A stretch of 37,872 bases of DNA from CAADGU01 sp964581605 (GCA_964581605.1 CAZOPF010000052.1:1-37872), one strand, 5' to 3'; shown: positions 5,941-14,428, counted from the first letter of the stretch. Notes: generated by a model from the sequence alone, not told the origin. Program-made: numbers and translations.

Positions 5941-8745
5941 CTACCCCATCCGCAAAATCTCCACCGCCTTGCGCTTCACAATGCGCCGCGCCGAAAAGGT
6001 TGCGCCAATCACCGAAGCCAACACCACCATAATCACAATAAAGGGCATCACGGTCGTATCAATGGCAAACTGCATCGGCCGCTGCGCCGTCAGATTGTCG
6101 GTATAGGCAAAGAGGTAGCCCATCGTCGCCCCGGCCAAAATGCCCGCCAGCGCCGCGCTCAACGTCATGGCGATGGATTCCACAATCAACATGCCCGTCA
6201 ATTCCCAATTGCGCGTACCCACTGCCTTCATCATGCCAATTTCCATGCGCCGGGCGTACACCGTCACATAAATCACGGCAAAAACACCAAACACGGCCGT
6301 CGTAAAACTAATCAACGTCAGCACCAGCAGAAAAATCTGCTGCTGCGCCCGGCTGTCCCGCGTCCATTGCAATTCCACCTCCGCCAGCCGCGTCCACACC
6401 CCATCTTCCAGGCCAAACCGGTCACGCAGCGTGGCGTCCACTTCATGCACATCGGCCCCTGGCTCAACCGTCGCCAGGATGCGGTCGAGGATGGGGGTGT
6501 CGGGCGGCGGCAGCGCCGTTTGCAGCGGCGTCGTCAGGCGGCGGAAACTGTCCAGCGACATGAGCACCGTGCTGCCGTTGAGCGCCTGGGTACGAATACG
6601 GCCGATCCCGTTAAAACCAGGCAGCCGCCGGGCAATGCCCACCACCCGCATCTCCGTCACATGATCCAGCCCCTCACCCCGAATTTTCACCACCCCACCC
6701 AGCGGCACGGCTAACCCTTCAGCCAGCCCTTCGCTGATGATAACAGTGTCAGGTTCTTGCAAAATTTGGGCCAATGCCGCCGGGCCGCCGCCGGTAAAGA
6801 TCATCATGTCCGCGTACAGCACGGCCGTGAGGTCGCCGGTAACGCCGACGGCCGTCACCCGCCCATTGCGCATCCCAATCACATCAGAGGCATCGGTGAA
6901 ATAGTCGCGGGACAGGCCAACGGCCGTGTCCAAACCCGGCACTGCGGCCAACTCTTCGGTAATAAAACTGGGTGGCAGCCGCCATTGGCGGGCCACTTCT
7001 TCTTCGTGAGTAAACGCGGCAAAGCTGTTCACCTCCACTGGCGCGCCCATATCCAGCCGCACATCTGTCTCGATATTGGCATTGCTGACGGCCGTTTGCG
7101 TGGCCAGAAAACTGGGCAGCACCCCGCTAAACAGCACCAGCAGCGAAATGAGGGTGTTACGAGCATGGCCGCGCCCCACATTGCGTTTGGCAAAAAAGGT
7201 CAGCCGGGGGGCGATCAACCCCATCAACACCAGCAGCACCTTTTCCATGGGCCGGGTGACGATAAAAAAGACAAAACCCACCCCCACCACCATCAACAAA
7301 ACAGCCGCCAGGAAAATGGCCGCTTCCGCTGCCGGATAGCCAAAGGTGGAGACAATATCCAGCCCAATGACCATCAGCACCACAAACATCATGCCCAGGC
7401 CAATGATAAACAGCTTCGTGTTGGGGCGGCGTTCGCGCAGCCCTTCCAGGTCTTCTAACTGGATATTGTTGGTCACGCCAGGGTTGATGGCGTGAATGAC
7501 TTTTGTTTTGGCCGCATCCTGCGCCGGCCGCAGGGCGCTCAGAAATAGCACCACAAAGGCGGCCATGATGGCGGGCAGCATGGCGGCTACACTGACGGCT
7601 GGCTCAATCGTTGTCACCAGGCCCTGCTCACTCATTTGCCATTCAATGAACGGCAGCACCGCATACCGGGTGATCATCTGCCCCAAGACGATGCCCAGAC
7701 TCACCCCCAACAGGCCAATGACGGTCACTTCGGCAATGACCAGGGCGAAAAGCAAATTGCGCTGGCTGCCCAAAATGCGCAGCACGGCCATCTCCCGCTT
7801 TTGCTCCTGCACATTGGTCATCACCAGCGTATGCACCAGCAGCCCCACCACGCCCAGCGCCATCAGACCATAGGTGTTGATGAGCGCCTGCAACACCAGA
7901 AACGCCTCGGCCGATTGATCCAGCGCGGACGCTTTTTCAGCCGTGGTGAGGTATTGATCGCCCAGGGCGGTTTGCACATTGACGGCCACGTTGCGCACGG
8001 CCAGGGCGGCGGTTTCCGCATTGCCCGCTTCGTACAGCGCGGGGTCTACCAGAGCGATTAGCTGCCCGGCGCGGTCAGGCAGTCCCAGGAAGGTTTGGGC
8101 GTCGGCGATGTCCAGGAGCAGGCCATCGCTGCCTCCCATGCCAGTGACGCCGTTTTGGCGGACGATGGCGGTGACCACAAAACGGGCGGCGGCGCGGCGC
8201 TGGCTGCTGCCGGCCGGGCTGGGCTGCCCTTCTTCGCGGGGTTGGGGGAAGCTGTAGGCTATGTCCACCGTGTCACCGACCTGTAAATTGTAGGCGCTGG
8301 CCGTTTGTTCCAGCACGGCCGTGCCGGATGCCCCATCCGCCATATCCCCCAATTCATAAACCCCCTCCACCACCTCCACCTGGCCGATGTTCTCGTCCGG
8401 GTCAATGGCGATGAGGGTGACGTTTCCGGTACGGCCGTCCGCGTTCAACTCTACATCGGCCACAAAACGGGGGTATACGGCCGTGATATGCCCATCCGCC
8501 TGCAAGATCGTCTGGCTGGCGCTGCTGACGGGCACAAACGGGTCCGGGCTGGTATCCACCCGCTGCACGCGCAAATCATACCGGCCAATGGCCGAGGAGA
8601 TCAGTTCCACATTGGAGCGGCGAATCGTCTCCACCGTGGCACTCATCGCCACCAGCAGCCCCATGCTCACCATCAAGGAAAGCACCATCAACACGGTACG
8701 CACCTTGCGGCGGCGGAAGTTTTTGAGGACGTATTTCAGAATCAT
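5941..8745 (-). CDS. Two-module FtsX/MacB-like ABC transporter permease
   Basis: A 934-aa membrane protein. A signal-anchor-type helix at about 15-38 is followed by a large extracytoplasmic MacB_PCD-like domain (about 45-265), then a three-helix FtsX core (about 280-410, with EQKREMAVLRILGSQR). A second unit starts with helices at about 445-505, then another soluble domain (about 540-800), then a second FtsX core (about 805-934, with RRMEIGMMKAVGTRN). This double arrangement matches the large LolC/MacB-related permeases seen next to a LolD-type ATPase. It lies 73 bases downstream of that ATPase gene and 111 bases before the adaptor gene. Such systems usually use mechanotransmission to extract or expel lipids, peptides or lipoproteins rather than classical transport. 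The substrate is unknown. Confidence 0.88.
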   Translation of the reverse strand: MILKYVLKNFRRRKVRTVLMVLSLMVSMGLLVAMSATVETIRRSNVELISSAIGRYDLRVQRVDTSPDPFVPVSSASQTILQADGHITAVYPRFVADVELNADGRTGNVTLIAIDPDENIGQVEVVEGVYELGDMADGASGTAVLEQTASAYNLQVGDTVDIAYSFPQPREEGQPSPAGSSQRRAAARFVVTAIVRQNGVTGMGGSDGLLLDIADAQTFLGLPDRAGQLIALVDPALYEAGNAETAALAVRNVAVNVQTALGDQYLTTAEKASALDQSAEAFLVLQALINTYGLMALGVVGLLVHTLVMTNVQEQKREMAVLRILGSQRNLLFALVIAEVTVIGLLGVSLGIVLGQMITRYAVLPFIEWQMSEQGLVTTIEPAVSVAAMLPAIMAAFVVLFLSALRPAQDAAKTKVIHAINPGVTNNIQLEDLEGLRERRPNTKLFIIGLGMMFVVLMVIGLDIVSTFGYPAAEAAIFLAAVLLMVVGVGFVFFIVTRPMEKVLLVLMGLIAPRLTFFAKRNVGRGHARNTLISLLVLFSGVLPSFLATQTAVSNANIETDVRLDMGAPVEVNSFAAFTHEEEVARQWRLPPSFITEELAAVPGLDTAVGLSRDYFTDASDVIGMRNGRVTAVGVTGDLTAVLYADMMIFTGGGPAALAQILQEPDTVIISEGLAEGLAVPLGGVVKIRGEGLDHVTEMRVVGIARRLPGFNGIGRIRTQALNGSTVLMSLDSFRRLTTPLQTALPPPDTPILDRILATVEPGADVHEVDATLRDRFGLEDGVWTRLAEVELQWTRDSRAQQQIFLLVLTLISFTTAVFGVFAVIYVTVYARRMEIGMMKAVGTRNWELTGMLIVESIAMTLSAALAGILAGATMGYLFAYTDNLTAQRPMQFAIDTTVMPFIVIMVVLASVIGATFSARRIVKRKAVEILRMG

Positions 8746-8818
8746 CGTGAATTCGTGTTTTTGTGTTTGTGTGATTTTGTGTTTTCGTGAGCACTAAAAC
8801 ACTAAAGCACCAAAACAC
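8746..8818. repeat. GTGTTTTTGTG-type low-complexity intergenic repeat
   Basis: The spacer between permease and ATPase genes consists of iterated GTGTTTTTGTGTTTGTG-like units and a run of CACTAAAACACTAAAGCAC units, reading like inverted halves of one element. No gene is visible. Confidence 0.5.
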
Positions 8819-9493
8819 TTAATCACTTATTTTCCCATCCTGCATATGAATCAACCGCTTGGCAAACTCCGCCATGCGCGGGTCATGGGTAACAAAGACG
8901 ACGGTCATGCCTTCAGCGTTCAGTTCCGCTACCAGGCGCATGATGGCAAAACCGGATTCACTGTCCAGATCGCCGGTCATCTCATCGCCAATGAGGATGG
9001 GGGGGTTGTTGGCCAGGGCGCGGGCAATGGCTACGCGCTGCTGCTGCCCGCCGGACAGTTCGCCGGGGTAATGGTGGGCACGGTCGCCCAACCCCACCCG
9101 TTCCAGCAGGGCCAGCGAACGCTGCATTCGCTCCTTGCGGCCGACCTTGGCCAGCACCATGGGCGCTTCCACGTTTTCGCGGGCCGTAAAGTTCGCCAGC
9201 AGGTTGTAATTTTGGAAGACGAAGCCCATTTTTTGCAGGCGCAGCGTTGCCAGTTTGTTTTCGGAAAGGGAAACCAGGTTTTCGCCTTCGATGGTGATGT
9301 GCCCCCGGCTCGGTTCGTCCAGCCCGCCGATGATGTTGAGCAAGGTGGTCTTGCCGGAACCGCTGGGGCCCATCAGGCAGACAAAGTCGCCACGCGCAAT
9401 TTCCAGCGACACACCGCGCAAGGCGGGCACCGCTTCCTTGCCCATGAGGTAGGATTTGTGAATGTTGTCTACGAATATGAGGGGAGAGGTCAT
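8819..9493 (-). CDS. LolD/MacB-type ABC transporter ATP-binding protein
   Basis: A 224-aa ABC ATPase with Walker A at 42-50 (GPSGSGKTT), Q-loop FVFQNYNLL (92-99), signature LSGGQ (146-150), Walker B ILIGDE (166-171) and switch His203. Length and the ALRGVSLEIARGDF start are typical of the LolD/MacB/FtsE group that drives FtsX-type permeases, and the permease and adaptor follow in the same direction. One oddity: the near-invariant DEPTGNLD segment reads DEMTGDLD, with Met in place of Pro directly after the catalytic Glu171. All catalytic residues are otherwise present, so I expect an active ATPase. Confidence 0.93.
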   Translation of the reverse strand: MTSPLIFVDNIHKSYLMGKEAVPALRGVSLEIARGDFVCLMGPSGSGKTTLLNIIGGLDEPSRGHITIEGENLVSLSENKLATLRLQKMGFVFQNYNLLANFTARENVEAPMVLAKVGRKERMQRSLALLERVGLGDRAHHYPGELSGGQQQRVAIARALANNPPILIGDEMTGDLDSESGFAIMRLVAELNAEGMTVVFVTHDPRMAEFAKRLIHMQDGKISD

Positions 9494-9496
9494 AGT

Positions 9497-9537
9497 AATG
9501 GGTAATTGTCAATTGAAAATGGGTAATTGCCAATTCG
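9497..9537. repeat. GGTAATTGTCAATTG-type intergenic repeat
   Basis: ATGGGTAATTG occurs twice, separated by TCAATTGAAA and followed by CCAATTCG, just before the ABC ATPase start. It is another short palindromic repeat of the kind scattered through the window. Confidence 0.45.
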
Positions 9538-9691
9538 CAAATGTAACAGTTGAGTAACGGCCGTCATACTAATAGCCAATACGTTTTTACTGGAAAGGGG
9601 GTCGCAAAGTTGCCAACAAAAACGGCCGCCGAACTGCACCCGCCTGACGCCATCGCCGCCCAAATGAGTATGGCGGAAATGTGACCCGAAT

Positions 9692-9720
9692 TTGACAGAT
9701 TTCCGGCGAAAGGTTATATT
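9692..9720 (+). promoter_or_regulatory. Promoter of the nitrilase/RCCR-like/monooxygenase operon
   Basis: TTGACA (9692-9697), 17 bases, TATATT (9715-9720), 40 bases before the coding start. It is a near-consensus housekeeping promoter directly followed by the GntR-type operator. Confidence 0.8.
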
Positions 9721-9726
9721 GTTACT

Positions 9727-9738
9727 ATGTTATAACAT
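9727..9738. promoter_or_regulatory. Putative GntR-family operator, site 1
   Basis: ATGTTATAACAT is a perfect palindrome, embedded in a block (TATTGTTACTATGTTATAAC and flank) nearly identical to the blocks at 14370-14383 and 19326-19339. It starts 6 bases after the -10, where a repressor would block transcription. Confidence 0.8.
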
Positions 9739-9759
9739 TTCCCTGGAGAACATGATTTC

Positions 9760-11436
9760 TTGAAAAAAATTCGCGTCGCCGCCGTTCAATTGGGCGTTAC
9801 GGAAAACATCCCCGCCAATCTGCAAACCTGTTTGCGCCTGATTGATCGCGCCGCCGCCCACTCCCCCGCCCTGATCGTCCTGCCCGAATTCGTCAACCAC
9901 ATCGCCTGGTATGAAAACGCTGACCATTGTTACCGTGTCGCCGTCAGCCTGGAAGATGCGTTCATCCAGACCATTGCCAATCGCGCCGCCGCCCATCGCT
10001 GCTATATCAAAATCAACGCCACCATGAAACGGGGCCAGGGCAAAGTAACCGGCACGAACATCCTCTTTGACCCGGCCGGGGCCATTGCTGGATTAAACGA
10101 TAAGCAAATTTTGATGGGCAACGAGAACAATTTTCTGGAATCGGCCACCGAAATTGCTCCCGTTTTGGAAACGGCCGTTGGCCGGATGGGCATGTACGCC
10201 TGTATGGATGGCGTCATTCCTGAAGTGGCCCGCGCCCTGGCCGTGCGCCGCCCCCAGTTGCTGCTCAACAGCCTGAACTCCTTTGCCCACGACGAAGCCT
10301 CGCTGCACATCCCCGTGCGGGCAGCCGAAAACAAGGTTTTTGTCGTGGCAGCCAACAAAGTTGGTTCTCTCGTGCCCGAATCGCAGCGCGAAGCGGTCGC
10401 CGCCCGGCTCAAGATAGACCCCGCTTTCCTGGAGGGGGCTGGCGAAAGCCAGATTGTCGCCCCAGACGGCACTGTTTTGGCCAAAGCGCCCCGCAAAGGG
10501 GAAGCGGTTGTCCTGGCGGAGATTGATCTACGCCAGGCTGAAAATAAAACGCGGCCCGATGGCACCGATATTTTGCTTTCCCGCCGCCCCGAACTGTACC
10601 GTCCTCTTGGAGAAGAACCGGCCCCGGCTACGGCCGTGTCCGCGGCCGATACCATTCTGGGCGCTGTCATCCAGCCGCGAAGTTTCGAGGATGGCCTGGA
10701 AGCCGTCACCCAGGCCATTCAACAACAGGCCAAACTGATCGTCCTGCCAGAGCTGTTTCCACTGCCTTACGGCCGTGCCGCCGACCCCGCCGCTGCCGCC
10801 GGGCAATCAGCGCAAACGCTGGCGGCGCTTCAGCAGCTTTTAACCGCCGCACCGGATGACTGCTACATCGCTTTTACGGCCGTAGAGCGCGGGAGGCAAG
10901 GCTGGCAGCACAACGGGCTGCTTCTCCACCGGGATGGCGTGGTTCTCCGGCAGCCACAATTGCACCACGCAGCGCGCCATCCCTGGGTCAACGAACTGGG
11001 GCAATCCCTTTCCGTCGTAGACACCCCCTGGGCGCGTGTGGCCCTTGTCGTCGGCAACGACGCCATTTACCCGGAAACATTCCGCCTGGCCGCCCTGCAA
11101 AACGCCGCGGTAACGGCCGTGCCCACCACCATTTTGGAGCCATGGGAGAGCGCCCTGGGCTTTCCCGAACGAGCCGCCGAAAACCGGCTGAACGTCCTGG
11201 TCGCCGACCGCGCCGAAAGTGGCATTTACGCCATCACCGAAGATTTTACGCTGTGGACAGAGTGGAAAAATCGGCCGTTTGACGGCAACATCAACTTTCC
11301 GGTCATCACCCGCGCCCAATCCACCCTCACGCTGGCCACCCTGCACCCGGCCGCCGCTGCCAACCGCTTCGTCTCCCACCGCACCAATGTGGTGGATGGC
11401 CGGCCCTGGCGGCTGGCAGGGCCGCTTATCAGTTGA
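9760..11436 (+). CDS. Tandem carbon-nitrogen hydrolase (nitrilase superfamily), second domain degenerate
   Basis: 558 aa with two consecutive nitrilase-like domains. Domain 1 (about 1-285) has the full catalytic triad: Glu43 (LPEF), Lys115 (NDKQIL) and Cys148 (YACMDGVIPE), so it should hydrolyse an amide, nitrile or carbamoyl bond. Domain 2 (about 298-550) keeps Glu331 (LPELF), but the Cys position is replaced (VGND, 431-434) and no matching Lys is evident, so it is probably structural. The start is a TTG at 9760 after CCTGGAG. It is the first gene behind a promoter with a GntR-type operator and is followed by the RCCR-like and FAD-monooxygenase genes. In the proposed pathway it could act as a half-amidase or omega-amidase; the exact substrate cannot be read from the sequence. 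Confidence 0.85.
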   Translation: MKKIRVAAVQLGVTENIPANLQTCLRLIDRAAAHSPALIVLPEFVNHIAWYENADHCYRVAVSLEDAFIQTIANRAAAHRCYIKINATMKRGQGKVTGTNILFDPAGAIAGLNDKQILMGNENNFLESATEIAPVLETAVGRMGMYACMDGVIPEVARALAVRRPQLLLNSLNSFAHDEASLHIPVRAAENKVFVVAANKVGSLVPESQREAVAARLKIDPAFLEGAGESQIVAPDGTVLAKAPRKGEAVVLAEIDLRQAENKTRPDGTDILLSRRPELYRPLGEEPAPATAVSAADTILGAVIQPRSFEDGLEAVTQAIQQQAKLIVLPELFPLPYGRAADPAAAAGQSAQTLAALQQLLTAAPDDCYIAFTAVERGRQGWQHNGLLLHRDGVVLRQPQLHHAARHPWVNELGQSLSVVDTPWARVALVVGNDAIYPETFRLAALQNAAVTAVPTTILEPWESALGFPERAAENRLNVLVADRAESGIYAITEDFTLWTEWKNRPFDGNINFPVITRAQSTLTLATLHPAAAANRFVSHRTNVVDGRPWRLAGPLIS

Positions 11437-11453
11437 TAAAAATAGGACGCGGA

Positions 11454-11512
11454 CGAACGCAGATAACGCGGATTGTATCTGTGCAATCTGTGTAATCTGT
11501 GGATTATTTTCA
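11454..11512. repeat. GCAGATAACGCGGATT / AATCTGTGTAATCTGTGGAT repeat
   Basis: The short spacer before the RCCR-like gene carries ACGCAGATAACGCGGATTG and then GCAATCTGTGTAATCTGTGG, related to the elements at 5830-5890 and 26103-26168. The inverted halves can form a hairpin just upstream of the ribosome site CAGGAG. Confidence 0.7.
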
Positions 11513-11524
11513 GGAGAGACAAAC

Positions 11525-12319
11525 ATGAGCGATACCACCCAACATCTGGCTGACGTACTCGATTCTCGTGCGCCGGTCAACAACACCGAAACATTTAACT
11601 ATTTGCTAGAGGTGCGCGAACAGGCATGGCGCATCGTGCGCGATGGGCTGAGTCTACGCGAAGATTTAGCCTGTAAAGATGTTGAACATATCCCCGATCT
11701 GGCAGGCAACATCGTTGGCAATATGCGCACCTACACAGGGGATCAAAGCCCCATAGATTGGATTGTGCGTTCCTGGATTGGCAAACCAGAAACCGGCTTC
11801 ACCAATATCCATCTCACCTGTTGGGTAAATGAGGAAATTGACGTGCCGCACCTGGGCCTGGCACTGGGCACTGCGCCGGATGTTTTCTGCTATGTGGATT
11901 ATCTACCCCGCTACGACGCCGTTTCCCACCCGGAACACCTGGAGCAGTACCACCAGGCGCATAACGAACAATGGGTGGCATTGCGCCGCAATCCGGCATA
12001 CAAAACGTTCACTCCCGTTCACCTATACACCCGCTCCACCCTCTCTCCCATTGCCATATGTGGTTTACTGCCATTTGCCGATTTCCAGACGGCCGTCGAA
12101 CCACTCATGTTGGACTATGTGCGCCACTGGGTACAACTGGTCAACAATGCCGCCCCTGTGGCCCCAGAGAAACGCGCCGCACTCAAAGCACGTGATGAAC
12201 TGGTCCGGCGCACCATTGTTGAAAAGGATCCGGCCAATATCCTGGCCGACCGGATGCTGGGTGTGCCCATGCGCGAACGGCTGGTACGCATTTTGCACGC
12301 CGGGGAGCGAGAATCTTGA
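11525..12319 (+). CDS. Red chlorophyll catabolite reductase (RCCR)-like protein
   Basis: 264 aa, soluble. From memory of the plant family, several blocks line up in order: SPIDWIVRSWI (75-85) with the plant SPVDF..CSWI region, DVPHLGL (106-112) followed by the hydrophobic strand and DYLPRYD (125-131) with the plant L(D)LPxRKD region, HPEHLEQY (135-142), and a C-terminal RRTIVEKDPANIL (228-240) matching the plant segment with the substrate-binding Asp (here Asp235). The Glu of the plant substrate pocket seems replaced (LAL near 112-114). RCCR belongs to the ferredoxin-dependent bilin reductase superfamily and reduces a linear tetrapyrrole. The ATG at 11525 follows CAGGAG; its stop overlaps the next start (TTGA). 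It lies under the GntR-type operator. A bilin or other linear tetrapyrrole ligand is inferred, not shown. Confidence 0.68.
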   Translation: MSDTTQHLADVLDSRAPVNNTETFNYLLEVREQAWRIVRDGLSLREDLACKDVEHIPDLAGNIVGNMRTYTGDQSPIDWIVRSWIGKPETGFTNIHLTCWVNEEIDVPHLGLALGTAPDVFCYVDYLPRYDAVSHPEHLEQYHQAHNEQWVALRRNPAYKTFTPVHLYTRSTLSPIAICGLLPFADFQTAVEPLMLDYVRHWVQLVNNAAPVAPEKRAALKARDELVRRTIVEKDPANILADRMLGVPMRERLVRILHAGERES

Positions 12320-13551
12320 CCGCGCCCGACAGACGGCCGGCGCCCGACAGACGGCCGGCGCCCGACGACCATCATTCCTCAGCGCCCATCCTCATCATCG
12401 GCGCCGGCCCGGTGGGGCTTTCGTTGGGGCTGGCGCTGGCGCGGGCGGGGCTGCCGGTGGAACTGTTTGAAGCCGACGCCGAATTGAACAGCCAGATTCG
12501 CGCCAGCACCTTCCATCCCAAAACATTAGAACTGTTCCAGGAGTGGGGAGTAGTGGAGGCAGTTCTGGCCCATGGCTACAAGGTAGATCGCCTGCAGTAT
12601 TGGGAACGCCAACCCCGGCAGTTGGTGGCCGATTTTCACTACGCGGCCATTGCCCAGGACACCCCGTACCCATTCCGCTTGCAATGCCCGCAGCATATCG
12701 CCACCCGCGTGCTCAAGCCCGCTCTGGAAGCGGCCGCCTCCGCAAAGGTGTATATGGGCCATAAGCTGCTCGATTTCACCGATCACGGCGACTACGTGAC
12801 GGCTCGCTTTGAAACGGCCGATGGTGTCGTGACACGCTCCGGCCGTTATCTCTGTGGCGCAGATGGTTCTCACAGCGTTGTGCGCAAGCAGTTAGGGATC
12901 GGCTTTCAGGGCAAAACGTATGAAGACCGCTTCCTGCTGATCGGCAGCGACCTGCACACCAGCGACCTGCTGCCCGGCGCGGCCCAGGTGTGTTACATCT
13001 TTGACCCGCAGGAGTGGGTGATAATTCTGAATTTGCCCGATATTGTGCGCATTGTTTTTCGCATGACGGATGATGAGGAAGAAGCAGTTGCCATGCAGGA
13101 AACCAACCTGCGGGCGCGTATTCAAAACTTTTTTGGCGAAACGCCGCCGTACCACATCAAAACAACCCAGTTATACCGCGTTCACCAGCGCGTGGCTGAC
13201 AGCTTTCGCGTAGGGCGGGCCATTCTGCTGGGCGATGCGGCGCACAATAACAACCCCTCCGGCGGAATGGGGATGAACAGCGGCATTCACGATGCGGCCA
13301 ACCTGGCCGAAAAGCTGGGGCGTATCTGGCAAGGGGAACCGGACGAGATTTTGGACGATTACGCTCAGGAGCGGCGTCGCTATGCGGTTGAATCGGTGCA
13401 GCTTTACAGCGACCAGCAGTATAACAATATGGTGATGGCGACCGCGGAGGCACGGCTTCAGCGAAACAAGTTGCTGGCAGAAACGGCCGCAAATCCGGCA
13501 ATGGCGCGAGCCTATTTGCTGCGGGCCAGCATGTTGGAGGAGAGGATTTGA
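12316..13551 (+). CDS. FAD-dependent aromatic monooxygenase (PHBH/UbiH family)
   Basis: 411 aa. The dinucleotide-binding motif is at 29-34 (GAGPVG), the second NAD(P)H/FAD motif at 181-184 (GADG) and the ribityl-binding GDAAH at 306-310, followed by NPSGGMGMNSGIHDAANL, all typical of single-component class A flavoprotein hydroxylases. These insert one oxygen atom into aromatic or conjugated substrates using NAD(P)H. The TTG start at 12316 overlaps the previous stop, indicating translational coupling with the RCCR-like gene. The first 20 codons contain an exact 18-bp tandem duplication (12323-12340 and 12341-12358) encoding APDRRP twice, giving a disordered proline/arginine-rich tail before the Rossmann fold. 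A role in oxygenating the pathway substrate is inferred. Confidence 0.9.
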   Translation: MTAPDRRPAPDRRPAPDDHHSSAPILIIGAGPVGLSLGLALARAGLPVELFEADAELNSQIRASTFHPKTLELFQEWGVVEAVLAHGYKVDRLQYWERQPRQLVADFHYAAIAQDTPYPFRLQCPQHIATRVLKPALEAAASAKVYMGHKLLDFTDHGDYVTARFETADGVVTRSGRYLCGADGSHSVVRKQLGIGFQGKTYEDRFLLIGSDLHTSDLLPGAAQVCYIFDPQEWVIILNLPDIVRIVFRMTDDEEEAVAMQETNLRARIQNFFGETPPYHIKTTQLYRVHQRVADSFRVGRAILLGDAAHNNNPSGGMGMNSGIHDAANLAEKLGRIWQGEPDEILDDYAQERRRYAVESVQLYSDQQYNNMVMATAEARLQRNKLLAETAANPAMARAYLLRASMLEERI

Positions 13552-13554
13552 CGG

Positions 13555-13582
13555 CGGATGGCAGGCCACAGACTGCCATCCG
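13555..13582. terminator. Hairpin between convergent genes (probable bidirectional terminator)
   Basis: CGGATGGCAG (13555-13564) pairs with CTGCCATCCG (13573-13582) around an 8-base loop, in the 35-base gap between two convergent stops. There is no long T run; ATTTCTAA follows on the plus side. Confidence 0.6.
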
Positions 13583-13586
13583 ATTT

Positions 13587-14330
13587 CTAAAACTCCCGCA
13601 GCAGCCGCCCCGCCCCATACACCTTCTCCTGGATGCCATTGTCACGCAGCGCCATCCACCAGGTGGCAGCATTGATGGCGATAACCGGTTTGCCCAACCA
13701 CCGTTCGGCCTCATCCGCCAGCCCCACCATGCTCAGGTTCGTGCCCACCTGCACCAGCGCGTCAGCCTCCTTGTTCACTTCGATCAAGGAGTGGCGCAGC
13801 TCACTCTCGGAGACATGGGCAATGGCGATAGCGGTGGGGCAGCGCAGCCCTTTGATCGCCGTCACCTCAAAGCCAATATCGTTGAAAAAGCGAACCACGT
13901 TTTTGTCGCCAATGGGCTGGTAGGGCGTCACCACGCCAATGCGCTTCACGCCAAACAGCTTCAAAGCGCGTTCGCACGCTTCCGCGCCGGTGGCCACGCG
14001 CAGTCCCCCCGCCCAATCAGAGATCATTTTGGTAAACTGCCGGTTGCCCTCCACGCCGTCCCAAAATGTTTCGGCGCTCATGCCCATAACCATGTAGTCG
14101 GGTTCGGCCGTCATCACCCGTTCAACGGCGTATTGAATTTCCACGCGGATTTGCTTCAGCAAATTCTCAAACGCCTCGTCGCTGCTCAGGTTCTGGTCGC
14201 GGATGTGAATACGGGAAATGTGCGGCGTGACGCCGGGCACAGTCAGGCGGTAAAAATCTGGCTCTACAATCGTATTGGTACTGGGGACAATAACTCCGAA
14301 TTTGTGGCGATAGCCCAGAGCGTCGGTCAT
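13587..14330 (-). CDS. Asp/Glu racemase-superfamily protein (maleate isomerase-like) lacking both catalytic cysteines
   Basis: 247 aa. GVIVPSTNTIVEPDFY (12-27), the central GVKRIGVVTPY (127-137) and the C-terminal LGKPVIAINAATWW (212-225) place it with maleate cis-trans isomerases, EutA and arylmalonate decarboxylases. In that family Cys residues sit where this protein has MGMS (82-85) and VGTNLS (195-200); both appear to be Gly here, and the only cysteines are 119 and 164. Either the reaction is different or the protein binds ligand without isomerising it. The ATG at 14330 is chosen over longer alternatives because AAGGA precedes it and the promoter lies further upstream. It is convergent with the monooxygenase operon and has its own GntR-type operator. 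A maleate-like substrate would suit the neighbouring maleamate-amidase-like gene. Confidence 0.8.
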   Translation of the reverse strand: MTDALGYRHKFGVIVPSTNTIVEPDFYRLTVPGVTPHISRIHIRDQNLSSDEAFENLLKQIRVEIQYAVERVMTAEPDYMVMGMSAETFWDGVEGNRQFTKMISDWAGGLRVATGAEACERALKLFGVKRIGVVTPYQPIGDKNVVRFFNDIGFEVTAIKGLRCPTAIAIAHVSESELRHSLIEVNKEADALVQVGTNLSMVGLADEAERWLGKPVIAINAATWWMALRDNGIQEKVYGAGRLLREF

Positions 14331-14369
14331 GGCAAAATCCTTTTGATGAATGTTTGACGGGTTGAAGTA

Positions 14370-14383
14370 AATGTTATAACATT
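14370..14383. promoter_or_regulatory. Putative GntR-family operator, site 2
   Basis: AATGTTATAACATT is a perfect 14-bp palindrome. On the minus strand it lies in the sequence TATATTGTTACAATGTTATA, matching sites 1 and 3 over about 28 bases. Confidence 0.8.
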
Positions 14384-14409
14384 GTAACAATATACCAAAG
14401 GCATGTCAA
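14381..14409 (-). promoter_or_regulatory. Promoter of the racemase-family gene
   Basis: On the minus strand TTGACA (14409-14404), 17 bases, TACAAT (14386-14381). The operator overlaps the -10 and the likely start of transcription. Confidence 0.7.
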
Positions 14410-14428
14410 CGAACGGCCGTTTCATATC

